A stretch of 64,000 nucleotides of DNA from a virus: IMG/VR virus record IMGVR_UViG_3300028024_000007, positions 1 to 64,000 of that record; one strand, 5' to 3'. Of the stretch, positions 30,926 through 38,843 are shown piece by piece. The notes under the pieces were generated by a model that was not told the origin of the DNA, ran no database searches, and saw only the letters and a program-made list of their open reading frames with translations. Both the position numbers and the translations under genes were made by a program. Within the stretch, counting starts at the first letter, position 1. Each line of letters opens with the position of its first letter.

Positions 30926-31132
30926 GTGCCGCTCCCGTACAGAACGCCGGGTACCGCGCCGGTCCAGGACCGGGTGGTGGTGACCGAGGTGGTCCGCGAC
31001 CCCATCGTCGACGACTTCGCCGACGGCCGGGTCCTGCAGAACCAGCGCGAGGCCTCGGGCGGGCTCTCCGACTCCGACCCCGAGAACCCGGTCCGCGACC
31101 CGATCCCCTACAAGAACCTCCGGAGGAAGTGA
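30926..31132 (+). CDS. small head-region protein with NPVR-P-KN-R tail
   Basis: A 68-residue protein, GTG start 3 bases after the previous stop. It ends ENPVRDPIPYKNLRRK. Nearly the same tail closes the 53-residue protein at 31334. A short linear docking peptide for a capsid or scaffold partner is a reasonable guess. Confidence 0.5.
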   Translation: MPLPYRTPGTAPVQDRVVVTEVVRDPIVDDFADGRVLQNQREASGGLSDSDPENPVRDPIPYKNLRRK

Positions 31133-31134
31133 CC

Positions 31135-31302
31135 ATGCCGACACCCAGGGAGATCGCCATCAGCTCCGGCGCCGCCGGCCAGCTCGAGGAGAAGGCCGAG
31201 AAGTTCGTGAAGGAGCAGGAGCAACCGCGCGACCGCGACCCGCGCGCCAACCCGCGCAACCCTGCGAAGCAGCCGGCCCCCGTCCGCGTCACCCGCGGCT
31301 GA
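31135..31302 (+). CDS. small charged protein
   Basis: A 55-residue protein behind CGGAGGAAG. Helical N-terminus, then Arg/Pro-rich disordered tail. No recognised domain. Confidence 0.45.
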   Translation: MPTPREIAISSGAAGQLEEKAEKFVKEQEQPRDRDPRANPRNPAKQPAPVRVTRG

Positions 31303-31333
31303 ACCACAACCCCTCTCGAGAAGGAGCGCCACC

Positions 31334-31495
31334 ATGTCCGACACTAACCCGATCGACGCCTACGACCGCGAGCACGGCAAGCCCGGCAGCCAGCCGGACG
31401 CGAAGCCGATCTCCGAGGCCGAGGCCTGGGGCACGACCCTGAACCCGGTCCGCGAGACGCCGACCCCGTTCAAGAACGTCCGCGAAGTCGGCTGA
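31334..31495 (+). CDS. small head-region protein with NPVR-P-KN-R tail
   Basis: A 53-residue protein behind AAGGAGCG, likely disordered. It ends LNPVRETPTPFKNVREVG, matching the tail of the 30926 gene. See the finding on the shared tail. Confidence 0.5.
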   Translation: MSDTNPIDAYDREHGKPGSQPDAKPISEAEAWGTTLNPVRETPTPFKNVREVG

Positions 31496-31499
31496 CCGC

Positions 31500-31886
31500 A
31501 TGGGGCAGCCGGTCATAGTCCAGGTCACCGGGGCCGCCACGCTCGCGCCAGCCGTGAGCATGGGGGGCCCGACCCTGTTCGACACGATGCAGGTCACGGT
31601 GAACGCGGCCTACGGCGCATCCAAGGCTGGCCGCCCGAGCATCAACGCGCCGAGTACGCCGTTCGTGATCCCGCTCGAGGGCGTCGTGAAGGTCCGCTTC
31701 TTCGCGTTCCAGACGCAGATGCCGATGAAGCTCCTGGTCACGTCCCCGAACGGCGGGGTGGACCAGGTGATCCCCTGCTCCGACCGGTTCGTGATCCACG
31801 CTCCCGGGGCGGGCGACGAGATGACCGCCCTGAAGGTCGTGGGCGTCGGCGACATCGCGTACATGATCGCGGGCGACGCCGCCTGA
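31500..31886 (+). CDS. hypothetical structural protein
   Basis: A 128-residue beta-rich protein (VTVNAAYGASKAGRPSINAP, VVKVRFFAFQ, DRFVIHAPGAGDEMTALKVV). It resembles small virion beta-sandwich proteins and lies just before the capsid genes. No specific family. Confidence 0.5.
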   Translation: MGQPVIVQVTGAATLAPAVSMGGPTLFDTMQVTVNAAYGASKAGRPSINAPSTPFVIPLEGVVKVRFFAFQTQMPMKLLVTSPNGGVDQVIPCSDRFVIHAPGAGDEMTALKVVGVGDIAYMIAGDAA

Positions 31887-31902
31887 GGGAGCAGTCGCCG
31901 TC

Positions 31903-32256
31903 GTGACGACGGTGGGCCCGTCCGAGGTGGTGACCGATCTGCACCTGTCGGTTGGTGACGCCCCGTGGACGTCTGCAGACCGCGGCCTGTTCGCGGTGAT
32001 GTTTTCAGGGCAGCTCTCCGTCCGTCGCCGTCGCGACGACCCGTACGACCTGGCGCTCCCGCGCGCGGCGACGTACCTCGCCGCGCGCTACGCGGGCGGG
32101 CGCGACATGGTCCTGCACCTGACGACGGACGACGGGGTGGCGCTCCTCCCGGTGTCCGGGACGGTCATCCTCCCCGGCACGAGCGTCACGGGGGTAGCGG
32201 TGTCAGGGCTGGGCGAGCTCGAGCTCCTGGTGCTCCGCGACGTGTCGGTTCCTTGA
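31903..32256 (+). CDS. hypothetical structural protein
   Basis: A 117-residue beta-rich protein with GTG start, similar in character to its upstream neighbour. The TGA stop forms part of the TTGACA of the following promoter. Unknown role. Confidence 0.5.
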   Translation: MTTVGPSEVVTDLHLSVGDAPWTSADRGLFAVMFSGQLSVRRRRDDPYDLALPRAATYLAARYAGGRDMVLHLTTDDGVALLPVSGTVILPGTSVTGVAVSGLGELELLVLRDVSVP

Positions 32257-32282
32257 CAGCCGGTCGCGGCGTGCAGCAGTCT
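32253..32282 (+). promoter_or_regulatory. promoter with leader
   Basis: TTGACA, 18 bases, CAGTCT. The next gene starts 44 bases later behind AGGAGATAG, so this transcript has a short leader. Confidence 0.6.
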
Positions 32283-32325
32283 GGTCGGCGAGCGCGCATC
32301 TCAAACGTCCACCAGGAGATAGAAC

Positions 32326-32736
32326 ATGGCAGCCGAAACCACCCTCCGAGACAGCCTCAACACGGTCGATCCGAACCGACTCGCCGAGGTCCTCCGGCTG
32401 ATGGGTTTCGGGGAGATGCTTAACCTGCTCCTGTCGGCCCTGACGGCGACCGAGACCGGCGTCACCGTGACGGCGAACGTCGCGACGCTGGCCAACGTGC
32501 CGTCCTCGTTCGTCCTGATCAACGGGACCGCCGGCACCTCGACCGGGATCAAGACCCTCCGCCAGGGCGCGATCTCCGGCCCGAACGCCGTCCCCCCCGT
32601 GGCCGGCGAGGCCGTGTGGGACGGCGCGAAGAAGGTCCTCTTCTCCACCGCCGACGCGATCACGACGGCGGCCTTCACGTACGCCACCGCGGCGAACGTG
32701 TCCCGCAGCATCCTGGCCCAGCCGCTCGACAAGTAA
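32326..32736 (+). CDS. probable capsid-associated protein
   Basis: A 136-residue protein with a helical N-terminus (SLNTVDPNRLAEVLRLMGFG) and a beta-rich remainder (VTANVATLANVPSSFVLING). Its own promoter, a strong ribosome site and a following hairpin suggest high expression, as for a decoration or head protein. Family not identified. Confidence 0.55.
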   Translation: MAAETTLRDSLNTVDPNRLAEVLRLMGFGEMLNLLLSALTATETGVTVTANVATLANVPSSFVLINGTAGTSTGIKTLRQGAISGPNAVPPVAGEAVWDGAKKVLFSTADAITTAAFTYATAANVSRSILAQPLDK

Positions 32737-32742
32737 CCCGAC

Positions 32743-32786
32743 GAGGCGGCGCGCCAGTGCCCGGGGCACCCCGGGCGCGCCGCCTC
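32743..32786 (+). terminator. perfect 13-bp hairpin, terminator-like
   Basis: GAGGCGGCGCGCC and GGCGCGCCGCCTC form a perfect 13-bp stem around an 18-base loop that itself contains GTGCC/GGCAC. It starts 6 bases after the stop codon. No T-run follows, so termination or processing are both possible. The rest of the gap to 32896 shows only GC-rich spacer. Confidence 0.55.
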
Positions 32787-32896
32787 CAGCCGAGCAGCGG
32801 GATCCCCGGGTAGGGGTCGCGAGTCCCTCCCCCACGCCCCCGCCGGGCGGTCATTCCGGCGCCTACTGACCCGAGGGACCGGAAGAGAAACGTCCG

Positions 32897-33712
32897 ATGG
32901 CCGACCAAGTAACGATCCCAGGCACCGCCCCCGTCGTCCCGCCAGTCACGCCCGCCGTGACGCCGCCACCGGCGGGAGACCCGCCCCCGCCCGCCGCGGT
33001 GGTCCCGCCGGCAGCGGTGGTACCGCCCCCCGCGGTGACGCCGCCCCCCGCGACCCCTCCCGCCGCCGCCCCGGAGGCCAAGAAGGTGTTCCGGATCCCC
33101 CAGGCGAAGCTGGAGGCGCGCGTGGGGCGCGAGGCCGAGAAGCGGATCCAGAAGGAGCTTGGCTGCACGCTCGAGGAGGCCAAGGAGCTCCTCGCCAAGA
33201 GCAAGGCCAAGGGCGGCGGCGCCCCGGAGGGCGAGACGGAGGCCGAGCGGATCGCCCGCCTCGAGAAGAAGGCCGAGCGCGAGCGCGAGCGCGGCGACAA
33301 GTGGAAGTCCCGCCTGCAGCGCACGCGCGCCTCGCACGGCGCCGAGGTGTTCGAGCTGAACCTGCGCCACGCGGCGCTCGTGTCCGGCGTCCTCGACGAC
33401 CACGTGGACTTCGCGCTCGACCGGTACCAGAAGCACGTCCAGGCGGACGGCGCCGACAAGGCGCAGGAGCCGCGCGCGTTCTTCGCCGGGCTGCGGGGGA
33501 AGTACCCCTACCTGTTCGGCAGCAGCGCCGCCCCCGTCGCCCCCGAGGTGGTCAAGGTGCCCGCGTCGACGGCGGCGCCGGAGAGCACGGCGCCCGGCGG
33601 CGGGCCGCCCGAGACGGCCGCCAAGCCCGTCGAGAAACCGGTCAACGTCGACGACATGAGTCCGGAAGAGTTCCGGCGCTACACGAGGCGCAACCACAAC
33701 TACGGGGGCTGA
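32897..33712 (+). CDS. capsid scaffolding protein
   Basis: A 271-residue protein directly before the major capsid gene. The first 70 residues are Pro/Val/Ala-rich and disordered; residues 70-170 form a long charged helix/coiled coil (ARLEKKAERERERGDKWKSR) typical of scaffolds; residues 175-205 are helical; the basic C-terminus (FRRYTRRNHNYGG) would contact capsid protein. No protease gene is seen next to it. Confidence 0.65.
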   Translation: MADQVTIPGTAPVVPPVTPAVTPPPAGDPPPPAAVVPPAAVVPPPAVTPPPATPPAAAPEAKKVFRIPQAKLEARVGREAEKRIQKELGCTLEEAKELLAKSKAKGGGAPEGETEAERIARLEKKAERERERGDKWKSRLQRTRASHGAEVFELNLRHAALVSGVLDDHVDFALDRYQKHVQADGADKAQEPRAFFAGLRGKYPYLFGSSAAPVAPEVVKVPASTAAPESTAPGGGPPETAAKPVEKPVNVDDMSPEEFRRYTRRNHNYGG

Positions 33713-33715
33713 TTC

Positions 33716-33745
33716 TTGACGGCGGAGACGCCGTACAGGCAAGGT
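33716..33745 (+). promoter_or_regulatory. promoter before major capsid gene
   Basis: TTGACG, 18 bases, CAAGGT; ATG 33769 follows after a leader with AAGGAG. The hairpin terminator at 35160 closes this unit. Confidence 0.55.
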
Positions 33746-33768
33746 TTCCACCAAGGAGATGAACGAAC

Positions 33769-35142
33769 ATGGCTGACCAGCTTTCCGTCGCATTCAACCC
33801 GAGCGTCGTCGCGACCATCCAGGACCGGACGCTGCAGCGCATGTTCCGGGACGCCCTGTTCCCGCGCCTGCTGTTCCGCATGGAGGCCACCGCCGAGCTC
33901 TGGGCGATGAACCTCGGCGGATCGCAGACGTTCACCCGGCGCGGCCTGGTGAAGCCGAAGACCCGGCCCCAGACGGCCGGCTTCGACCCGTCTCCCAAGA
34001 TCGTCCCCACCGAGCAGTGGGACGCCACCGCGGCCCAGTGGGCGGACACCGTCGACACGCACATGCCGACCAGCTACCTGACGCTGGCCAGCCAGTACCT
34101 GTCGAACATGCAGGCCCTCGGGATGCAGTCCGGCCAGTCGATCAACCGCGTCGTCCGGGACAAGCTCTACAACGCCTACGTCTCGGGCAACTCGGTGGTC
34201 GACGTCGCGCAGACCTCGACCAACACCACGGTCCACGTGGCGAACCTGGTCGGGTTCACGCGCCAGCTGTTCCAGGGTCGCCCCCAGCTGGTCAGCTCGA
34301 CCAACCCGATCGGGATCACGATCCCCGCGCAGGCCGGCGGGTCGTACTCCGGTCAGGTCACCGGGTTCACCGCCGACACGGCCGGCGACGAGGTCCACGG
34401 CGGGACGCTCACCATCACCCCGGCGCTGGCCGGCAACGTGGCGGCGCGCTCGGCCATCCTCGCGACGAACGGGACCGCCCTGGTCTACTCGGGCGGCGGG
34501 ACGTCGGTCGACGACATCTCCTCGGCCGACCAGCTCACGCTGGCGGACGTGCGGACCGCGGTGGCGAAGCTCCGGTTCAACAACATCCCGACCCACGAGG
34601 ACGGCGCCTACCACGTCCACCTCGACCCCACGTCGGAGAACCAGATCTTCGGTGACAACGAGTTCCAGCGGCTGAACCAGTCGCTGCCCGACGGGATCCA
34701 CTACCGCGAGTTCGCGGCCGGGTACCTGCTGAACTGCGCGTTCTACCGGAACAACGAGGCACCCTTCGTGACGACCTGCGACCCGGACGTCGTGAACGGC
34801 GCGACGCACGGGTTCGAGGTGACGAACGGTGCCAGCGTGAACATCCACCGCCCGATCTTCACGGGCCAGGGCGCCATCGAGGAGAAGTACCTCGACGAGT
34901 CCCGCTACATCAGCGAGGCCGGCGTGATGGGAAAGATCGGGGAGTTCGCCGTCACCAACGGCGGCGTCCAGGTCATGACCGAGCGGATCCGCCTGGTGCT
35001 CCGTTCGCCGCAGGACCGCCTGCAGCAGGTCACCAGCTCCAGCTGGTCCATAAGCGGAGACTGGCCCGTGCCTTCGGATGCTCTGGCCACTTCCAGCCCG
35101 GCGGTGTTCAAGCGCGCGGTCTGCGTGATCCACGGCGAGTAA
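33769..35142 (+). CDS. major capsid protein
   Basis: A 457-residue protein with the order and pattern of a HK97-fold capsid protein: an N-terminal arm region (VVATIQDRTLQRMFRDALFP), ETFTRR-like strand GSQTFTRRGLVKPK, an E-loop/spine region, a middle insertion rich in Gly/Thr (residues 150-235) and a P/A-domain end (GVMGKIGEFAVTNGGVQVMT, IRLVLRSPQDRL). It follows the scaffold gene, has its own promoter, and is followed by the best intrinsic terminator in the window, consistent with very high expression. Confidence 0.85.
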   Translation: MADQLSVAFNPSVVATIQDRTLQRMFRDALFPRLLFRMEATAELWAMNLGGSQTFTRRGLVKPKTRPQTAGFDPSPKIVPTEQWDATAAQWADTVDTHMPTSYLTLASQYLSNMQALGMQSGQSINRVVRDKLYNAYVSGNSVVDVAQTSTNTTVHVANLVGFTRQLFQGRPQLVSSTNPIGITIPAQAGGSYSGQVTGFTADTAGDEVHGGTLTITPALAGNVAARSAILATNGTALVYSGGGTSVDDISSADQLTLADVRTAVAKLRFNNIPTHEDGAYHVHLDPTSENQIFGDNEFQRLNQSLPDGIHYREFAAGYLLNCAFYRNNEAPFVTTCDPDVVNGATHGFEVTNGASVNIHRPIFTGQGAIEEKYLDESRYISEAGVMGKIGEFAVTNGGVQVMTERIRLVLRSPQDRLQQVTSSSWSISGDWPVPSDALATSSPAVFKRAVCVIHGE

Positions 35143-35159
35143 CGCCAGCGCCTGAGAGA

Positions 35160-35200
35160 GCGGCCGTCCCGGGGAGACCCAGGGCGGCCGTTTCTATTTT
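35160..35200 (+). terminator. intrinsic terminator after major capsid gene
   Basis: GCGGCCGTCCC / GGGCGGCCG stem (one bulged T) followed by TTTCTATTTT. It is the only hairpin in the window with a clear T-run, 18 bases after the capsid stop. Confidence 0.8.
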
Positions 35201-35201
35201 G

Positions 35202-35230
35202 GCGACAGGCGGCGCGCGCGGGCGTACCGT
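35202..35230 (+). promoter_or_regulatory. promoter, leaderless type
   Basis: GCGACA, 17 bases, TACCGT, then 7 bases to ATG 35238, immediately behind the terminator. Confidence 0.55.
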
Positions 35231-35237
35231 CTCCGTC

Positions 35238-35645
35238 ATGCAGGAAGTAATCGAGATGGTCGAACGCGCTCTCCACCGCATCGACCACGTGCTCATGACC
35301 GTGGAGGGCATCGCCAGGAAGGTAGAAATCATGTCGCAGCAGATGAACGACCTCGAGACCCAGATCTCCCAGCTCACCGCCCAGGTCGCGGCCAGCGTGA
35401 CCGTGGAGCAGTCGGCGCTCACCCTGATCCAGGGGATCAACGCCCAGCTGTCCGCTGCCGGGACCGACGCGACGAAGCTCGCTGACCTGCGGTCGCAGCT
35501 GATGGGGAGCGCCGAGGCGCTCTCCGCCGCCGTCGCCGCCAACACGGTGGCCGTCACGCCGGCTCCCGCCCCGGCCCCCGATCCCGCGCCGGCTCCCGCC
35601 GCGGACCCGGTGCCCCCGGCCCCCGAAGCGCCGCCCTCGACCTGA
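35238..35645 (+). CDS. coiled-coil virion protein
   Basis: A 135-residue protein. Residues 1-100 are a heptad-rich coiled coil (IEMVERALHRIDHVLMTVEG, QQMNDLETQISQLTAQVA), followed by a Pro/Ala tail (PAPAPAPDPAPAP). It could be a trimeric head fibre or spacer. ATG 35238 is preferred over the upstream in-frame start at 35199 because it lies 7 bases after the -10 box. Confidence 0.5.
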   Translation: MQEVIEMVERALHRIDHVLMTVEGIARKVEIMSQQMNDLETQISQLTAQVAASVTVEQSALTLIQGINAQLSAAGTDATKLADLRSQLMGSAEALSAAVAANTVAVTPAPAPAPDPAPAPAADPVPPAPEAPPST

Positions 35646-35650
35646 CCCGC

Positions 35651-35679
35651 TTGACGGTCCGCGCCCGGGGACCCAGTCT
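35651..35679 (+). promoter_or_regulatory. promoter with leader and overlapping hairpin
   Basis: TTGACG, 17 bases, CAGTCT. ATG 35730 follows with CAGGAGGAC upstream. The -10 lies in the loop of the hairpin 35657-35693. Confidence 0.5.
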
Positions 35680-35693
35680 CAGGGGCGCGGACC
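35657..35693 (+). repeat. 11-bp inverted repeat over promoter
   Basis: GGTCCGCGCCC and GGGCGCGGACC are perfect inverse copies flanking the CAGTCT -10 box. This may be an operator, or a terminator of the preceding gene without T-run. Confidence 0.5.
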
Positions 35694-35729
35694 GCGCAAT
35701 CTCGCGCCACCCCGCACCAGGAGGACGCG

Positions 35730-36032
35730 ATGGATGAACCGAAGAAGAACCCGCTCGGCGGCGGTCGCCCGAACCAGCAGCAGGACCTGACGAACGAGGC
35801 GCAGCCCCCCGCCCCGGCGAAGGCCGCGAAGCCCGCGGCGAAGGTGGCGGCGAACGAGGGCTGGTTCATCGTGAAGAAGGGCGGCGTCGTCTCCCGGCAG
35901 CACGGGCAGATGAAGCTCCCGGAGGGCGAGGTGATCCACTCCTCGTCCTACGACCCGGCGAAGCTCCGCCAGGCCGGCATCCAGCTCGAGGCGTGCGAAG
36001 CGCCCGAGTGGCACACGGCGGCGCAGGGCTGA
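35730..36032 (+). CDS. hypothetical protein
   Basis: A 100-residue protein: Pro/Ala/Lys-rich N-terminal half, then a compact domain GWFIVKKGGVVSRQHGQMKL. Strong GGAGG upstream. Possibly a small capsid accessory. No family. Confidence 0.5.
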   Translation: MDEPKKNPLGGGRPNQQQDLTNEAQPPAPAKAAKPAAKVAANEGWFIVKKGGVVSRQHGQMKLPEGEVIHSSSYDPAKLRQAGIQLEACEAPEWHTAAQG

Positions 36033-36039
36033 CGGGGGC

Positions 36040-36075
36040 GGGCGGGGGCCGACACTCGCCAGCCGACCCCCGCCC
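36040..36075 (+). terminator. GC hairpin between head genes
   Basis: GGGCGGGGG / CCCCCGCCC perfect 9-bp stem with an 18-base loop, starting 7 bases after a stop codon and ending just before the next promoter. No T-run. Confidence 0.45.
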
Positions 36076-36076
36076 C

Positions 36077-36085
36077 TGCTAGGGT
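36077..36085 (+). promoter_or_regulatory. extended -10 promoter
   Basis: TGCTAGGGT ends 6 bases before ATG 36092. Confidence 0.45.
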
Positions 36086-36091
36086 GATCCG

Positions 36092-36517
36092 ATGGCCGAG
36101 AACACCGCCATCCTGAGCCAGGAGGAGAAGACGTCGGTCCTCCTCCACATGGGCTACCAGGCCCAGCAGATGGCCTCCGCGTCGATGTCTCTGGGCATCC
36201 CGTCCGCGACCCAGCCGATGTTCCTGGTGGCGTCCGCTCTCGAGCGGATCCCCGAGTCGGCGGTGGGTGAGCTCCGGCGCACCCTGGGCCACCTCGAGCG
36301 GATAAAGGTCCGCCTGATGGACATCGTCGAGCAGCTGGACGTGAGCGAGATCGGGAACATCAAGCTCCGCGAGGACGCGACCAACGCGCTCGAGCGCGAG
36401 TACAACCGGTGGGCCCAGCGGCTCTCAAACTTGCTCGGCGCGCCCCTGAACCCGTACGCTGAGCGCTACGCGACGACGGCCGGGGTGGGCGCGTCTCGAC
36501 CAGTCATCCACTTCTGA
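36092..36517 (+). CDS. probable head-tail connector/adaptor
   Basis: A 141-residue, helix-rich protein (LGHLERIKVRLMDIVEQLD, ATNALEREYNRWAQRLSNLL) of the size of head-tail adaptor proteins, in the expected place after capsid and before tail genes. Assignment rests on position and helix content only. Confidence 0.5.
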   Translation: MAENTAILSQEEKTSVLLHMGYQAQQMASASMSLGIPSATQPMFLVASALERIPESAVGELRRTLGHLERIKVRLMDIVEQLDVSEIGNIKLREDATNALEREYNRWAQRLSNLLGAPLNPYAERYATTAGVGASRPVIHF

Positions 36518-36530
36518 GGAGCAACGGCAG

Positions 36531-37031
36531 ATGAACACACGGCGAATCATCGACAAGAACAACGGGACCACTCGGACCGAGCGTTGCAATGAGCCGGCCC
36601 TCGAGACGGCGAACGCGCGGTTCGAGCAGATCGGCCAGTTCCGCGTCGACTCCCTGGCGGCCAGCCAGGCGGGCGTCGCCGAAAAGTACCAGGGGATCGA
36701 CGCGAACGCCCAGACCAGCTTCGTGGCGGGGCGCGCCGGCCACATCGTCGGCCTGGCCTGGACCCTGAGCACCGCGGTCACTGCCGGCGTGTGTACGGCC
36801 CGCGCGACGATCGCCGGCACCGCCGTGGGTGACACCGCGAACCTCGCGGCCCCCGCGACGTCGACCTCCGGCACGCTGCAGTTCGGGGTCCCGGTCGCCT
36901 TCAACGCCGGCGACAAGCTCGGCGTGAAGCACACGACTGACGGCAGCTTCACCCCGACGCCGCACGTTGGCGTCGACCTGCTCATTCGCTGGACCTCGGT
37001 CGAGCCGTCGGTCCCCGAGCAGCTCGCCTGA
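36531..37031 (+). CDS. hypothetical structural beta protein
   Basis: A 166-residue protein behind AGGAG. After a 60-residue helical start it has regular beta strands (HIVGLAWTLSTAVTAG, GTLQFGVPVAFNAGDKLGVK) like a jelly-roll used by decoration or fibre proteins. Family not identified. Confidence 0.5.
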   Translation: MNTRRIIDKNNGTTRTERCNEPALETANARFEQIGQFRVDSLAASQAGVAEKYQGIDANAQTSFVAGRAGHIVGLAWTLSTAVTAGVCTARATIAGTAVGDTANLAAPATSTSGTLQFGVPVAFNAGDKLGVKHTTDGSFTPTPHVGVDLLIRWTSVEPSVPEQLA

Positions 37032-37048
37032 AGCGAGGGTAGGACCCC

Positions 37049-37663
37049 GTGTCGGCCGACCGGACACAGACGGGCGTCCCGGGGTCCCAGATCCCCGAGG
37101 CGTCCGGGCAGCTCGAGGGGCCGCGCGTCGACCAGGTGGCCGACACGCTGGCCTGGCGGCTGACCGGCGTGGTCGACCGGGTCCGCCGCCTCAACTCGAA
37201 GTTCGGGATCCGCCGCTGGCGCGTCTACCTGGTCCACGTGGAGTGGACGGGCGGGCGCCGGGGCAGCGGCGAGCAGAGGGAGATCTCCCGCCGGGAGATC
37301 GTCCCGCCACCGCGGGTCCGCGACGTCGACAGCATCCGCCGGGTGGTGCAGCCGACCGGGACGATCGAGGACGGCGAGGTCATCGTCGACGAGATCTCCA
37401 ACCGGTTCACCGAGGACGACCTGATGGGCCGGACCCCGGACCTGCAGGACCCTGTCCTCCAGCGGACGTCACGGCGGGCGGTGGACTTCTTCTACGAGAT
37501 GGTCGAGCTGCGGCCGTCGCAGCCGAAACCGGCCCGCCGGCGGTTCAGCCCACCGGTGGCGGTGCCCGAGCTCCAGCGCGACGGGCTCGGGTGGGTGGTC
37601 ACGATCACGAAGCAGGACTACGACCGCGGCCGGAACGGCGGCACCCGCCGGGAGGACTTCTGA
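37049..37663 (+). CDS. neck/tail-completion region protein
   Basis: A 204-residue mixed protein starting at GTG. It lies between the connector and the HK97-gp10-like gene, a slot usually held by head-closure proteins. I see no motif that settles this. The next start is 2 bases after its stop. Confidence 0.45.
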   Translation: MSADRTQTGVPGSQIPEASGQLEGPRVDQVADTLAWRLTGVVDRVRRLNSKFGIRRWRVYLVHVEWTGGRRGSGEQREISRREIVPPPRVRDVDSIRRVVQPTGTIEDGEVIVDEISNRFTEDDLMGRTPDLQDPVLQRTSRRAVDFFYEMVELRPSQPKPARRRFSPPVAVPELQRDGLGWVVTITKQDYDRGRNGGTRREDF

Positions 37664-37664
37664 C

Positions 37665-38174
37665 GTGCCGGGCCAGGTCTACAGTTTCTCAGAGATGGCG
37701 AAGGTCTACCGCGAGCACGACCGCACGGTTGAGGACGCCGTGAAGGTCATCCGCAAGACGGTGAAGGTCAGCGGCCCCCGGCGAGTCCAGGAGGTGATCT
37801 CCGCCCTGGCCAGGAAGCCGGTGGACCGCGGGACCTACCGGCGCAGCTTCCAGTACGAGGACATCGAGGGCGGAGCGACGGTCTACAACTCCGCGCCCTA
37901 CGCCGCGGTCATCGAGTACGGGCGCCGCAAGGGGGCGAAGGGCCCGCCGCTGAAGGTCCTGATGGAGTGGGTCGTGCGGAAGAAGCTCGTGGCCGGCGGC
38001 CGGAAGGCGAACCAGTCAGACGTCAGGGGCGTCGCCTGGCTCATCCAGCGCGCGATCAAGCGTCGGGGGATCCCCGGGCGCCACGTCCTGGGGATCGCCT
38101 CGCGGAACATCCAGGCGGACGTGCGGCAGGCCCTGCGAGCGGAGCTAGGAGGCGGCGGTGCCCATAACCCGTGA
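37665..38174 (+). CDS. HK97 gp10-like neck protein
   Basis: A 169-residue protein of the HK97 gp10/tail-completion type. The family hallmark is YNSAPYAAVIEYGRRKG, preceded by RGTYRRSFQYED and followed by a helical basic end. Such proteins join the tail tube to the head-closure ring. GTG start; its end overlaps the next gene by 17 bases. Confidence 0.7.
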   Translation: MPGQVYSFSEMAKVYREHDRTVEDAVKVIRKTVKVSGPRRVQEVISALARKPVDRGTYRRSFQYEDIEGGATVYNSAPYAAVIEYGRRKGAKGPPLKVLMEWVVRKKLVAGGRKANQSDVRGVAWLIQRAIKRRGIPGRHVLGIASRNIQADVRQALRAELGGGGAHNP

Positions 38175-38799
38175 GCAGTTCTCCCGGATCCGCCGGTGCG
38201 ACCTGGAGACGGCCATGGCGCGCGCCCTGGTGGAGCTGGTCCGGGGCCGGTCGTTCACGGCGCCGGGCGGCCCGGTCCGCCTGCTCGAGGTGTACGAGGA
38301 GTGGCCGGACCTGAACGACGGGAACGTGGCGCCGGCGGCGTGCGTCCTGCCGGACGGCGACCTGACGATCTCCGCCCCCCAGGCCACCCCGGCACTGATG
38401 GAGGACACCTGGGAGCGCCAGGGCGAGCCCGGGTTCGGGCTCTACAAGCTCGGCGAGGGGACGAAGGACTTCCTCCTGGAGGTCCGCGCGTCCTCCCCGG
38501 AGGAGCGGTCGGCCGTCGTGGGCGGGCTGGAGGACCTCCTGGCGGTCGACCCGGAGGTGCTCATGACGGACCAGGGCACGCGCTACGGGGTCGTCGTCGA
38601 GCTCGGGGACTACTACCGCGTCCCGGCCCGGTTCACGCTCCTCAGCTCGCGCAAGCTGGACGACAGCGACAGCGCGGCCAAGAACATCGAGGAGGCGCAG
38701 CTGGTGGTCCGGTGCGACGCCCCGAAGGTCATCGTGGGTCCGGTGCAGCCGTTCAAGCTCAACCTCGTCGTGTCGACCGGCGAGGGGCCGATTCCTTGA
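38158..38799 (+). CDS. tail terminator protein
   Basis: A 213-residue protein placed between the neck gene and the sheath. Alpha/beta pattern with a helix then strands (AMARALVELVRGR, RYGVVVELGDYYRVPARFTL) as in tail terminators that cap tube and sheath. Called by order and size. Its stop codon is inside TTGACG of the next promoter. Confidence 0.55.
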   Translation: MPITREQFSRIRRCDLETAMARALVELVRGRSFTAPGGPVRLLEVYEEWPDLNDGNVAPAACVLPDGDLTISAPQATPALMEDTWERQGEPGFGLYKLGEGTKDFLLEVRASSPEERSAVVGGLEDLLAVDPEVLMTDQGTRYGVVVELGDYYRVPARFTLLSSRKLDDSDSAAKNIEEAQLVVRCDAPKVIVGPVQPFKLNLVVSTGEGPIP

Positions 38800-38825
38800 C
38801 GCCCGTTTCACGGGTAGTCCAGGAT
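38796..38825 (+). promoter_or_regulatory. promoter before sheath gene
   Basis: TTGACG, 18 bases, CAGGAT; ATG 38844 follows with GCGGAGG as ribosome site. The -35 overlaps the preceding stop in ATTCCTTGACG. Confidence 0.55.
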
Positions 38826-38843
38826 GGTCCGCGGAGGCCGTAG

